Source: Dehalococcoidia bacterium
GTDB taxonomy: Bacteria > Chloroflexota > Dehalococcoidia > UBA2247 > RBG-13-53-26
Direction: 5' to 3'
Length of the DNA stretch: 48,978 bases
Assembly: GCA_030372995.1 (NCBI GenBank)
Contig: JAUCPZ010000169.1
Location: forward strand, 1 to 48,978
Both the position numbers and the translations under genes were made by a program. A model generated the notes under the pieces. The model was not told the origin of the DNA and did not search any database. It saw only the letters and a program-made list of their open reading frames with translations. This document shows, one piece after another, positions 9,229-18,165 of the stretch (positions within the stretch are counted from its first letter, which is position 1; each line of letters starts with the position of its first letter).

Positions 9229-9257
9229 ATACTACTATTGAATAACCTGACTGTCAA
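9229..9257 (-). promoter_or_regulatory. Sigma70-type promoter of the acyltransferase gene
   Basis: On the minus strand TTGACA (9257-9252) and TAGTAT (9234-9229) are separated by exactly 17 nt. The predicted transcript starts near 9222, about 22 nt before ATG 9199. The same pair of hexamers and spacing recurs at 39782-39810. Confidence 0.75.
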
Positions 9258-9292
9258 GTGATTCTCGGAGAACCCTGTGAGGGGAGGCAGCG

Positions 9293-11137
9293 TCACAGGT
9301 CACGGGAATCCGGGACCGGGCCAGCGCTGCCACCATTCTGGCGGCAGGGCACCGACTCAAACTGGAACTTGTTATCCGAAAACAGCTTGAGGCAGACATC
9401 AGCCACGTCAGGATCGTAAAGCTTGCCCTTGTTGTCGGCAATCTCCTTCAGGGCAGCCTCAAGGCCGGGTGCCACCCGGTACGGCCTCTCGAAGACCATC
9501 CCCTCGATCACATCCGCCACCGCGATTATCCGCGCCTCGATCAGAATGTCGTCACCTTTGAGACCCTGGGGATAGCCGGAGCCATCCATCCTCTCGTGGT
9601 GCTGGCGCACAACGTCGGCTATCGAGATAGGGAAGTTGATCCGCTTCAGAATCTGGTAGTCGGTGTCCGGATGAGTTCTCACCACGGACATCTCGGCCTC
9701 GGTCAACTTGCCCGGCTTGCGCAGTATCTCGGCGGGGACGAATATCAGGCCCAGGTCATGAAGCTGTGCGGCGATGCGTACGGCACGCATGCGGTCGCTT
9801 CTGGAGCGCATTTCCTGAGCTATGGCACAAGCAAGCTGACACACACGACGCTGGTGATCCGCTATGTGAGGATCCCGCTGCTCGACAATGAGGGTTATGG
9901 CACCAATGGTGTCATCCAGGAGAGCTTCGAGCTTGCGGAAGTTCTTCTTCAGCACCTCTTCCTGTTCCTCACGGAGTTCCACCTCAGTCTTCAGCATCTT
10001 GTTCACGCGGATGAGCTCGGCGTTTCTTTCCTTTAGATGGTTCTCCATCTCATTCTTGGATTCGATCAGGGCGTCATGCGTCTTCTTCTGCTCAGTGATG
10101 TCGCGGACTACCGCCATCACTTCACCCTCGCGCAACGGCGTGAGGCGAGCCTCAAGGTGGCGGGCCTGTTTGTCATCGCCAATCTGAAACTCGAACCTCT
10201 GTAGTTGCTTCGTGTCAAGAACCTTCTTGGTGTGTGGTTCGCTTTGACGCCTCAACTCCTCCAGAATGACCGTTTCTAGGGGCCTCGGCTTGTCCTCTTC
10301 GTGAGTCACACTTCTGCCATCAGGAGGCTCGTCACCCCCTGTTGCGGTCGAAACCGTATCAGCGATGGCGTGACTGCCATCCCGGGGCACTGGACGGATG
10401 CCATCTCGTCCGATGCAGAATATGAAGTCAGGCATAGCCTGAAGCATGACCAGGGCATCCTTCGCTTCCAAGACAGTGTTCTTCTCCGCGCTCTCGCGTT
10501 GGTCGTGACCGGCCAACGACGCAGGCAAAGCGGTTCCACTGGGTGTGGCAGCGGCCTCTGCCGGCGGCGCTGCGTCATGCACCTCCGCAGGCGATTCTGG
10601 GATTGAGGACTTGTCGGCAGCAGCCGCACTCGCCTCGGCCGCCACTTCAGCGGGGGCCATCGGCACCGGGGCCGCCTCACCAGCTGTCTTCTTGGACTCC
10701 CGTGCTGCTTCCGGCGCCTCGGCCGGCAACTCGGGCAAAAGGACCTTGGCTACAAATGCAGTTTCCGCAGGTGGTGTCTCAGGGCGGGTTTCCGGGAGCG
10801 TCAGAGTGACCGCCTTCGCTTCAGGTGCCGCCGGGCTGGACCATGCCATTCCTTCCTTCTTGGGCGTCTTTCCAGGCAAAGGTATCTTCTTGTCCGTTCC
10901 CAGGACGTACATGGAGCCGTCGTCGTCCTTGCCAGACGCCTGCAGTCCCCTGTAGTGCACCTCACCGGATGCAGTGGAGGTCCCCTTGCCGTCCTTGAGA
11001 CCGGCGGAATGGCTCGACTTGTCTTTGCCAAAGCGCGACGTGTCCTTGGACTTGCTGTCCTTGCTCTTTCCGCTGCCCTCTTCGGCTTGGAGGGAATCAG
11101 ACTTTGGCTGACGTTTTATGAGCGGTATTCGTACCAT
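9293..11137 (-). CDS. PAS and HD-GYP domain protein, probable cyclic-di-GMP phosphodiesterase
   Basis: A 614-residue signalling protein. Residues 1 to about 220 are low-complexity (Lys/Ser-rich, then Ala/Pro/Glu-rich) and probably disordered. A PAS-like region runs from about 230 (LQAMPDFIFCIGRDG) to the PAC end near 342 (VVRDITEQKK), interrupted by a hydrophilic insert. A coiled coil (about 350-410) leads to an HD-GYP domain: HDLG near 459 and HHERMDGSGYPQG near 512-519, both intact. HD-GYP proteins hydrolyse cyclic-di-GMP, and no GGDEF domain is present. There is no membrane helix, so it should be cytoplasmic and sense a signal through PAS. ATG 11137 follows GGAGAGG; GTG 11158 is an in-frame alternative. 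Neighbours give no direct target. Confidence 0.9.
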   Translation of the reverse strand: MVRIPLIKRQPKSDSLQAEEGSGKSKDSKSKDTSRFGKDKSSHSAGLKDGKGTSTASGEVHYRGLQASGKDDDGSMYVLGTDKKIPLPGKTPKKEGMAWSSPAAPEAKAVTLTLPETRPETPPAETAFVAKVLLPELPAEAPEAARESKKTAGEAAPVPMAPAEVAAEASAAAADKSSIPESPAEVHDAAPPAEAAATPSGTALPASLAGHDQRESAEKNTVLEAKDALVMLQAMPDFIFCIGRDGIRPVPRDGSHAIADTVSTATGGDEPPDGRSVTHEEDKPRPLETVILEELRRQSEPHTKKVLDTKQLQRFEFQIGDDKQARHLEARLTPLREGEVMAVVRDITEQKKTHDALIESKNEMENHLKERNAELIRVNKMLKTEVELREEQEEVLKKNFRKLEALLDDTIGAITLIVEQRDPHIADHQRRVCQLACAIAQEMRSRSDRMRAVRIAAQLHDLGLIFVPAEILRKPGKLTEAEMSVVRTHPDTDYQILKRINFPISIADVVRQHHERMDGSGYPQGLKGDDILIEARIIAVADVIEGMVFERPYRVAPGLEAALKEIADNKGKLYDPDVADVCLKLFSDNKFQFESVPCRQNGGSAGPVPDSRDL

Positions 11138-11342
11138 CGGATCAAGGCCTCTCCGCACGATTGCAGTTGGACTCAGTATCCCACATGAAATTCACAGCAA
11201 ACAAGGCACAAAGGTATACACAAACTGAGCCTTGAGGCTCACCCCCCTTGCACGCCGTCTTTGGTTCGCCACGGAATCGCCTGCTCACGCGTGTCCCTCC
11301 CCCTGCATTCGGCACCAGGTGCGGCTGCAGACGACCCGTTCT

Positions 11343-13784
11343 TCAGGATGCTGATGAAGCCCCCTTTCCTCTACTCCCTCTCGTCCTGGCAACGAGGAAA
11401 CCAACCCCCACCCCCACCACCGCCAGCCCACCCAACAAGGGGAAAATCCACCACAGATTTGCCGACCCGGGCGGCCTGTACTCTGAAGGCGAGATCTTTC
11501 CAGGCGCAGAATCCGCAACTTTCAAGTCGAACCCTTTAGGGAACTCGACGGAGCCCGTGGCAGTGGTGATCCGGACGTCGTGCAAACACTGTTCCGCGTC
11601 TTCAAGAATAGTGATGTTGACCGTGATCTGCGTGTCGCTATCGACAGTGAAGCTGTTGACCCTGATTCCAGGGCCAAAGTCAACGCCGGTAGTTCCGAAG
11701 AAGTTCACGCCACTAATGATGACATCCAGGGTCTCGCCTATGTTGCCACTGGCCGGGTTGATGCCGACTATGCCCGGTGGCAGGCGGTACACGATGAAAC
11801 CGCCCGAAAGCGTCGCCGTCCCGCCAGCGGTGACAACAGAAACATCTCTTGCCCCCAAAGAGGCATCGGCACTGATTACGATGTTGACCTCTATCTGGTC
11901 CGGAGCCGCAGTGAATGACTCGACAATTATTCCCGGCCCAAGACTGACACTGCTCGTACTGCCCAGATGAGCGCCTGTGATCGACAGGCTGAGAGCCTGT
12001 CCAATCTTGCCCGAGCGTGGACTTATGTCAGTAATGACGGGTGCTTCGGCGGTCACCTCGAAGGCATCCGGCAGCACGGCCACGCCATCAGGAGTGCTCA
12101 CCGAAACGTCCCTGAACCCAGGCGGAGCAGTGACACTGATGGTTATGCTGGCGACTACCTTTGCTGCGGTCTCACTGTTGAAGTTGTTGACGCTTACGCC
12201 GTCACCAAGACTGATGCCGGTTGCTCCGTCGAGATTGACGCCTTCGATGGCAATATTCAGTACTTCTCCCTGTTTGCCTGAAGATGGGCTTACGCTGGCA
12301 ATCGCGGGGTCGCGTTCTACGACCGAGAAGCCTCCGACCAGGGTGGCGCTGCCCTCGTCCGTACTCACCGAGACATCCCGAGGCCCGAGCGAAGCAGACG
12401 CGCTGATACTGAGGTTGACCGATAATCTGTCAGGGCTGACCACACTGAAACCAGTGGCAGCTATGCCTTCGCCAAACGCCGCGGTCGATGCCCTGCCCAA
12501 ATTCGTCCCGAGTATAGAGACATTGAGCGTCTGCCCTTGTTTGGCCATGGAGGGGCTTACGCTGGAAATCGAGGCGGACGGCACCGTGAAGGCACCCGGG
12601 AGTGTATCAGTCCCGTAGGGGTTGGAGACCGATACATCCCTCGGTCCTGCAGAGGCTGTCGCGGCAACAGTGATGTTGGCCGTGATCTGGCTCGAGCCAT
12701 CGGCATGATAATTGTTTACAGTCACGCCCGGGCCGAAACTCACCGAAATAGCCGTGTTGAGATTGTTTCCAGTAATTGTCGCGTCAAGGGTCTGCCCCTG
12801 ATTACCCTGAGTTGGCGCCACGGCGGTCAACTTGGGAGGCAGTTCCCTGTAGTGAAGGATGGTGCCACCATATCCGGCAGCGAACGCATCGAGCGGCGAG
12901 AACCCATATATCGATCGAAGGCTGCCTGCAACGCCGCTGTCCATTTCATTCCACGCGCTGCCGTCATAATGCAGGATCGTGCCATCCAGCCCGACAGCGA
13001 ACACATCCGTGGAAGAAGCACCCCAGATGCCATACAGATCGCTAGTCACTCCGGTATCCATCTCGCTCCAGGATATGCCGTCGTAGTGCAGGATCATACC
13101 CCCAACACCACCGGCGAAGGCGTCGTTGGAAGCCACGCCCCAGATGCTCAGGAAATTTGGATGCGAGTTCTGCAGCAGCACCGACCAACTGATCCCGTCG
13201 TAGTGCAATACCAGTCCATTGTTGCCAGCAGCGAACACGTCAGCAGGCGAGGTGCCCCACACACATGTGAGGTGGCTCGAGGTGGCGTTGTCCATCTGGC
13301 TCCACGATGTGCCATCGTAGTGCAGTATGGCGCCACTGTAGCCAACCGCGAAGACGCTCTCGTTGTCTGTACCCCACACGCCCCGGAGATGCTTGCTAGT
13401 GCCGCTGGGGATGCTGTTCCAGGAATTGCCGTCAAAGTGACATATAGTGCCGGTCTCTCCCACCGCGAAGACATCCGTGCTGCTGGAGCCCCACACGCCG
13501 AAGAGGGCTGCGGACACGCCACTGCTCATGGAACTCCAAGACGTGCCATCATAGTGGAGTATGGTCCCGCCCTCACCCACGGCGAAGACGTCGGCAGGGC
13601 TCGTACCCCATATCCCGTAGAGAGTCAATTCAATGCCGCTGGTCTGAGTAGCCCATCCGTCAGAACTCGTGGCTGCAGCCACAGTCGCGGAGGGCACCGA
13701 CACTAGGAACAGGATGACGCAGGCGGCGAGCACCAGCCTTCTTATCAAGCCGTCCGCTCCTGCCCGGACCGGGAGACGTTTCAC
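11343..13784 (-). CDS. Surface protein: seven-repeat beta-propeller plus five IPT/TIG domains and C-terminal membrane anchor
   Basis: An 813-residue exported protein. A signal sequence (about residues 14-36) is followed by seven repeats of about 40 residues of the type GIWGTSPADVFAVGEGGTIL-HYDG-SW. The N-terminal strand GWATQTSGI matches the strand that repeat seven lacks, so the ring probably closes as a seven-bladed propeller. Then come five IPT/TIG Ig-like domains of about 85 residues (each begins like ITDISPRSGKIGQ and contains RDVSV or a variant). One helix near the C-terminus (NLWWIFPLLGGLAVVGVGVGFLVA) and a basic tail anchor it in the membrane, facing outward. Function is probably binding or adhesion; no catalytic motif is seen. 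The start is GTG 13784, 6 nt after GGGAGGA; GTG 13802 lies upstream of that site. Confidence 0.9.
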   Translation of the reverse strand: MKRLPVRAGADGLIRRLVLAACVILFLVSVPSATVAAATSSDGWATQTSGIELTLYGIWGTSPADVFAVGEGGTILHYDGTSWSSMSSGVSAALFGVWGSSSTDVFAVGETGTICHFDGNSWNSIPSGTSKHLRGVWGTDNESVFAVGYSGAILHYDGTSWSQMDNATSSHLTCVWGTSPADVFAAGNNGLVLHYDGISWSVLLQNSHPNFLSIWGVASNDAFAGGVGGMILHYDGISWSEMDTGVTSDLYGIWGASSTDVFAVGLDGTILHYDGSAWNEMDSGVAGSLRSIYGFSPLDAFAAGYGGTILHYRELPPKLTAVAPTQGNQGQTLDATITGNNLNTAISVSFGPGVTVNNYHADGSSQITANITVAATASAGPRDVSVSNPYGTDTLPGAFTVPSASISSVSPSMAKQGQTLNVSILGTNLGRASTAAFGEGIAATGFSVVSPDRLSVNLSISASASLGPRDVSVSTDEGSATLVGGFSVVERDPAIASVSPSSGKQGEVLNIAIEGVNLDGATGISLGDGVSVNNFNSETAAKVVASITISVTAPPGFRDVSVSTPDGVAVLPDAFEVTAEAPVITDISPRSGKIGQALSLSITGAHLGSTSSVSLGPGIIVESFTAAPDQIEVNIVISADASLGARDVSVVTAGGTATLSGGFIVYRLPPGIVGINPASGNIGETLDVIISGVNFFGTTGVDFGPGIRVNSFTVDSDTQITVNITILEDAEQCLHDVRITTATGSVEFPKGFDLKVADSAPGKISPSEYRPPGSANLWWIFPLLGGLAVVGVGVGFLVARTRGSRGKGASSAS

Positions 13785-14168
13785 GTGCCATCCTCCCTTC
13801 ACGCAACGACCCGCGTCAGGTCACGAACCGGCGCCCCCACAATCCGCCGGGGCTCCGCCCGGGTGCAGGCCTATCGTCGCATCGATCCGAAAGACTGTCG
13901 GCACCATCCGCAGCGAGTTCCCCCGGACAGTGCCCGTGCCCAGCAAATACTCTGATTGGGGGCACCTGCAGCGGCCATTCTACAATCGCCGCCTCGCCCC
14001 TCGGTCTCACAGGCAATGCGCCACATCACAAATTCGTCTCATCAGCGGCCCTCTCTGGTGTCGGGGCTTCGATCGGCAGGCAGATGGGCGGCACGCAATG
14101 AAGATGTTCGTGTGCTATGCTGAGTCGGGCGTCAATGATGTCAGAACCGCCCTAGAGAGGAGCCACAG
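13785..14168. other. Intergenic region between divergent genes
   Basis: About 380 nt between the divergent surface-protein and deoxyribosyltransferase genes. The only signal I can point to is an extended -10 (TGC-TATGCT, -10 at 14116-14121) facing right, with no good -35. No coding frame, RNA gene or repeat is recognised. Confidence 0.4.
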
Positions 14169-14702
14169 ATGCGAGTCTATCTTTCCGGACCCGATGTATT
14201 CTTCCCTAACGCCATCGAGATCGGGCGGGCCAAGAAGGAGATCTGCGCCCACTTTGGCCTCGAAGGAGTCTACCCGCTGGATGCCGACTTTTCCGGACTT
14301 CTGCAGTTGAAGAGCATGCCTGAGATGGGCTACGCGAGTTTCCGTCTCATGGTGAAACTCATGGATAGCTGCGATATCATCGTCGCCAACATGACACCCT
14401 TCCGCGGGCCAAGCATGGACGTGGGGACGGCAGTGGAAATCGGGTACATGTACGGCCGTGGCAAGCCCGTTTTCGGCTACACGAATGTGGTGGAAGACTA
14501 CGCCCGGCGCGTGGTCCCCGACGGATTCACCGTCGAGCCGTTCGGCCTGATCGACAACTGCATGGTGGAGGGACCTGTTCACGAGACAGGCGCTATAGTC
14601 ATCCGCTATCCGGCACCCGAAGGTGCGATCTACACGTGTCTCGACGGTTTCACCGAATGCGTCCGGCAAGCCTGCAAATTGATGTCGGCGGGACCCGGTT
14701 AG
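14169..14702 (+). CDS. Nucleoside 2-deoxyribosyltransferase family protein
   Basis: A 177-residue protein of the nucleoside 2-deoxyribosyltransferase-like fold. It starts MRVYLSGPDVF, and contains ANMTPFRGPSMDVGTAVEIGYMYG, where Glu90 in GTAVE matches the family's nucleophile and Asp84 sits at the substrate site. Members swap or hydrolyse the base of deoxynucleosides (nucleotide salvage or clean-up). Without biochemical data, hydrolase and transferase activity cannot be told apart. ATG 14169 has AGGAG 7 nt upstream. Its stop overlaps the stop of the convergent oxidoreductase gene by 4 nt, so the two transcripts must overlap at their 3' ends. Confidence 0.85.
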   Translation: MRVYLSGPDVFFPNAIEIGRAKKEICAHFGLEGVYPLDADFSGLLQLKSMPEMGYASFRLMVKLMDSCDIIVANMTPFRGPSMDVGTAVEIGYMYGRGKPVFGYTNVVEDYARRVVPDGFTVEPFGLIDNCMVEGPVHETGAIVIRYPAPEGAIYTCLDGFTECVRQACKLMSAGPG

Positions 14703-16636
14703 ATCGTGGCCGCCAGCCTGGCCGCCTGGTAAGACACGTCAGACGCATCCCGTGGCCTCACGCAGTCGCCCACCATATGGACCTCGATGCCCAGGCCCTC
14801 CAGCTCTTTGGCCAGCCGGTTCTCCGGACGCATGCCCACCGAGAGGATCACTGTATCAGCCGGTATGCGGAAGAGGCGTCCTTTCATGGGGATGACTACG
14901 GCCTTCTCCGTGATCTCCAAGACGGTGGAGTTGAGAAACATGGGAATGTTGAGTTCCACAATGCGGTCCGCCAGGGTCTTGAAGGTGAACTCCTCCAGCC
15001 TGATGCCGTCTTCGCCCAGGCCGGCGCGGGTAACGATGGTCACATCCTTGCCCTGCTCCTTCAACCAGATGGCCACCTCCATGCCGATGAAGCGCCCGCC
15101 CACGACTACGATCCTCCCTCTGGCCGGCGCCCGGCCGGCGATGAAGTCGTGTCCCTGAATAACGTGCGGCAGATCCGCACCGGGGACGTTCAGCCTCAGC
15201 GGAACGGCGCCCGTGGCCACCACGACGGCGTCCGGTTTCTTCTGCAACACGAGTTCCCTGGTCACCGCCGTCCCCAGGTTGATCTCCACCCCGTTCTTCT
15301 TTAGCCAGCGCTTCAGGTATTCCGTGAGGGCGGCATACCCCTGCTTCCCGGGCAGCGCGCAGGCAATATTCCATTGCCCGCCCAGTTCGTTGTCCTTCTC
15401 ATACAACGCCACCTTGTGGCCCCGCTCCGTGAGATACATCGCCATCTCCATACCCGCCAGGCCGCCGCCGGCGACCATAACCTCCTTGGGCTTGGCCACT
15501 GGCTTGAAGGGATACTTGGCCTCCCGGGCGACAAACGGATTCACCGTGCAGGACATGGGCCCAGCGCTGGGATCCGTAGCGGACTTCAGGCAGTTATTGC
15601 AGTAGATGCAGCGCCGCAGGTCGTCGATTCTGCCCTGGCGGATCTTGTTGGGCAGTTCCGGATCAGCCAGCAGCGGCCGCCCCATGGCCACGAAATCCGC
15701 TTTGCCCCCAGAGATCACCTTCTCCGCCAGCTCGGCATTGACCTTGCCGGCCACGATCACTGGCACGTTCACCGCCTTCTTGATCTTCTCCGCCATCCCC
15801 ACCATCGGCCCGTCCGGGTAGGGATAGCTCGGAACGCTCAAAGTGGACCAGAATTCCAGCCCGCCAGAGACGCTGATGGCATCGGCGCCGGCGCCTTCAA
15901 GTATCCGAGCCTGCTGCGCCGCTTCTTCAACGGTCAGGCCTCCCTCAATGCCATCGCTGCAGTTGATCCTCACCGAGAGCGGGAATCCTTTGCCAACCGC
16001 CCGCCTGATGGCCTCCACGATAAGACAGGCAAATCTCGTTCTGTTCTCGACGTTCCCTCCAAACCTGTCCTGGCGACGGTTAGTGAGAGGCGAGAGGAAG
16101 GAACTCACGAGGCAGCCATGGCAGGCATGCAGCTCGACCAGATCCGCACCTGCTATCTTCGCACGGGCGGCAGCAGCGGCGAAGTCCTCTACACAGCCCA
16201 AGATGTCCTGCTCCGTAAGTTCATGGTACGGCTTGTCCGGCGCCATCCACGGAGCCATCGAAGGCACCAGTATTGACGCCCCTTCAGGAACAACGCCCGA
16301 GTAAAGGAGGATCAGCCCCACGTGCATCAACTGGATGGAGAACCTGGCCCCGGCTTCGTGGACAGCATCGGCCAGTGTCCGCCAATCGGCAATGTAGGAA
16401 TCGTCATGGAGGGGGAGGGTGTAGGCAAAGGCGGAATCACGGCTGACCGCGGCGAACTGTGGTGTGATGAGCCCTGCGCCACCTCTGGCCCGTGCCGCAT
16501 AGTAAGCCACCATCCGATCAGTCACCTTGCCCTTCTCGTCGGCCAGCGCCGTGCCCATGGCCGGCATGATGATGCGGTTCTTGAGTTGCAGGGTTCCTAT
16601 CTTGCCTGGCTGAAACAGAGCCGAGAATTGCGTCAT
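14699..16636 (-). CDS. NADH:flavin oxidoreductase / 2,4-dienoyl-CoA reductase family (2-enoate reductase-like)
   Basis: A 645-residue three-part flavoenzyme. Residues 1 to about 340 form the Old Yellow Enzyme FMN barrel (FQPGKIGTLQLKNRIIMPAM at the start). Around 345 lie the iron-sulfur cysteines, CIYCNNCLKS followed about 11 residues later by another Cys. From about 385 come FAD and NAD(P)-binding Rossmann units (GGGLAGMEMAMYL and GGRFIGMEVAIWL). This is the architecture of FadH, BaiCD and 2-enoate reductases, which reduce a C=C bond next to a carbonyl or thioester. The physiological substrate cannot be read off; the family is common in anaerobes that degrade organic acids. Start ATG 16636 has GGAGGA about 7 nt upstream. 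Confidence 0.93.
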   Translation of the reverse strand: MTQFSALFQPGKIGTLQLKNRIIMPAMGTALADEKGKVTDRMVAYYAARARGGAGLITPQFAAVSRDSAFAYTLPLHDDSYIADWRTLADAVHEAGARFSIQLMHVGLILLYSGVVPEGASILVPSMAPWMAPDKPYHELTEQDILGCVEDFAAAAARAKIAGADLVELHACHGCLVSSFLSPLTNRRQDRFGGNVENRTRFACLIVEAIRRAVGKGFPLSVRINCSDGIEGGLTVEEAAQQARILEGAGADAISVSGGLEFWSTLSVPSYPYPDGPMVGMAEKIKKAVNVPVIVAGKVNAELAEKVISGGKADFVAMGRPLLADPELPNKIRQGRIDDLRRCIYCNNCLKSATDPSAGPMSCTVNPFVAREAKYPFKPVAKPKEVMVAGGGLAGMEMAMYLTERGHKVALYEKDNELGGQWNIACALPGKQGYAALTEYLKRWLKKNGVEINLGTAVTRELVLQKKPDAVVVATGAVPLRLNVPGADLPHVIQGHDFIAGRAPARGRIVVVGGRFIGMEVAIWLKEQGKDVTIVTRAGLGEDGIRLEEFTFKTLADRIVELNIPMFLNSTVLEITEKAVVIPMKGRLFRIPADTVILSVGMRPENRLAKELEGLGIEVHMVGDCVRPRDASDVSYQAARLAATI

Positions 16637-16854
16637 AACGTATCCTCCAAGCATTCCGCCGCTATCAAGTCGGGCTTGTCAGTCTATTGCTGCGCACGAG
16701 AAAGACGTGCAGCCCGTGCGAGGCAAACCGTGGGGACTTTGCGGTCTCCCGCAATCGCTCCTGTTCTTAGTCGTCAAGACTGGAAGACGGGGGTTGAAAG
16801 GAACGTTTGTGACAGGCCTCATCGGTGTGCCACCAGTGTCTGAAGGAAGAACAT

Positions 16855-17394
16855 CTACTTTACGATCTTGCTGATTTCTTTGAACTGCGGGCCTTCGGCC
16901 ACCTTCATCAGTTCGAACAGGGCCATCTCGACACTCGTGATCGCCGCTCCTTCATCCCGCATGCGCTGCAACGCTATCTCCCGGTTCTCGGCGGTCCTGG
17001 AAGACACGGCATCGGCCACCACCTGAACCTCGTAGCCGGCTGCCAGTAGCTCGAGCGTGGTCTGATACACGCACACGTGCGCCTCGATCCCGCACACCAG
17101 GATCTGCCGCCGGTCCAAAGCCAGAAGCTCCCGCTGAAAACCTTCGTCGCCACAGCAACTGAAGGCCACCTTGGCCAGCGGCCTGAAACCGGGGAAAAGG
17201 GCAGCGATCTCTGGAACCGTGGGCCCTAACCCTTTGGGGTACTGCTCGGTGACTATGATCGGAATGTTCAGGACTTGAATCCCCTTGATCAGCTTCTGCG
17301 CGTTATCAAAGAGCGCTTCCTTCTGATACATGAGCTGGGCCAGCTTGCCCTGGATATCGATGACAACTAGAGCACACTTGTCCGCTTCCAGCAT
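16855..17394 (-). CDS. Isochorismatase-family cysteine hydrolase
   Basis: A 179-residue protein with the full catalytic triad of the family: Asp13 (VVIDIQ), Lys75 (AKVAFSC) and Cys108 (GIEAHVCVYQT). The sequence style is that of the YcaC-like group rather than of true isochorismatase, so amide or imide hydrolysis is more likely than siderophore synthesis. There is no signal peptide. It begins at ATG 17394 with GAGGAG about 9 nt upstream. The neighbours on the same strand are a split-barrel flavoprotein gene upstream and the enoate reductase gene further upstream in the window but downstream in transcription; spacing of about 200 nt on each side argues against tight co-transcription. Confidence 0.88.
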   Translation of the reverse strand: MLEADKCALVVIDIQGKLAQLMYQKEALFDNAQKLIKGIQVLNIPIIVTEQYPKGLGPTVPEIAALFPGFRPLAKVAFSCCGDEGFQRELLALDRRQILVCGIEAHVCVYQTTLELLAAGYEVQVVADAVSSRTAENREIALQRMRDEGAAITSVEMALFELMKVAEGPQFKEISKIVK

Positions 17395-17587
17395 GAACTG
17401 CCTGCTCCTCTCTCTCGGCTGACGTCGCCGCCAATGCCCGAACTCGCGCTGCCGTGCCTATCTTCCCCGCGTGCGGCTGCGCCCAATGCAATCTGTCCCA
17501 TCTTAGGTGCCCGCTTGGCCAAACGTCAAGGCGCCGACGGAGGCCGGAGGATTGGCTCCGAACCGTGCCTGCAGCGTTCCCGGCTAC

Positions 17588-18043
17588 TTACGGGATCAGC
17601 GTGTCCCAGTGGTTGAACCCCTTGGAGTAGTCGAGATAGTTGATGCTCTTTGGCGTTATGCGGAGGAAAGGGATTATGTCAATCGTCACGCCGTAGCCCG
17701 TCAAGTACTTGTGCACTTGGGGAAACTTCTGGGCGAACATCTGCTGCACCTGCTTGAGCTCAGCCTGGTCCGTAATCCATTCGACGCTCCCGGTCAACTG
17801 GACCCCCTGTATCTTGTCCCAGTCCAGGTAGTCCTCGCTGATGGCTACGCCGACCTTCGGACAGAACGCGATGTTCTTGCCCTTCTGGCTGCTGGGGTCG
17901 GTCATGAAAAAAATGGTGAGACCCTTGTTGACATAGGAAACAATGCTGGCATACGGGCTTCCATCGTCCTTGACCGTGGCCAGAGCCATGTGTCTGTGGG
18001 CGTCCAGATAGCTGACGATAGCTCTCTCCAAATCCTGTTTCAT
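17588..18043 (-). CDS. Pyridoxamine 5'-phosphate oxidase-like FMN-binding split-barrel protein
   Basis: A 151-residue protein of the PNPOx-like split-barrel fold: an N-terminal helix, then HMALATVKDDGSPYASIVSY, the typical first strands, and GVQLTGSVEWITD further on. Members bind FMN, F420 or heme and often act as small reductases; the exact cofactor is not clear. Start ATG 18043 is supported by GGGAGGG 5 nt upstream; a longer frame to 18082 lacks such a site. It diverges from the DUF454 gene, with the two starts 123 nt apart. Confidence 0.85.
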   Translation of the reverse strand: MKQDLERAIVSYLDAHRHMALATVKDDGSPYASIVSYVNKGLTIFFMTDPSSQKGKNIAFCPKVGVAISEDYLDWDKIQGVQLTGSVEWITDQAELKQVQQMFAQKFPQVHKYLTGYGVTIDIIPFLRITPKSINYLDYSKGFNHWDTLIP

Positions 18044-18129
18044 AGCGTCCCTCCCACTTTTGATACTACAGGCAGCTGTCAATCCGCCGTCCGCGTGCAG
18101 GAATCGTCCCAGTCATGATCAGGCCTTCT

Positions 18130-18158
18130 TTGATCCTGACGTCCGTGACTGGTAGAAT
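18130..18158 (+). promoter_or_regulatory. Promoter giving a probable leaderless transcript (DUF454 gene)
   Basis: TTGATC at 18130-18135 and TAGAAT at 18153-18158 are 17 nt apart. The ATG at 18166 begins 8 nt after the -10, where transcription would be expected to start, so the mRNA would have almost no 5' leader. No Shine-Dalgarno site is present. Confidence 0.55.
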
Positions 18159-18165
18159 TCCATCA

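Noticed and set aside
12537-13706. Long plus-strand open frame of 389 codons opposite the propeller protein
   Set aside because: It is antisense to a clearly coding repeat protein, has no ribosome site and no recognisable protein features; it is a by-product of GC-rich codon use.
15374-16276. Plus-strand open frame of 300 codons opposite the enoate reductase
   Set aside because: Antisense to a gene with full family motifs; low-quality composition rich in His, Arg and Pro.
18063-18082. TTGACA and TAGTAT upstream of the split-barrel gene
   Set aside because: They are only 8 nt apart, too close to work as one promoter.
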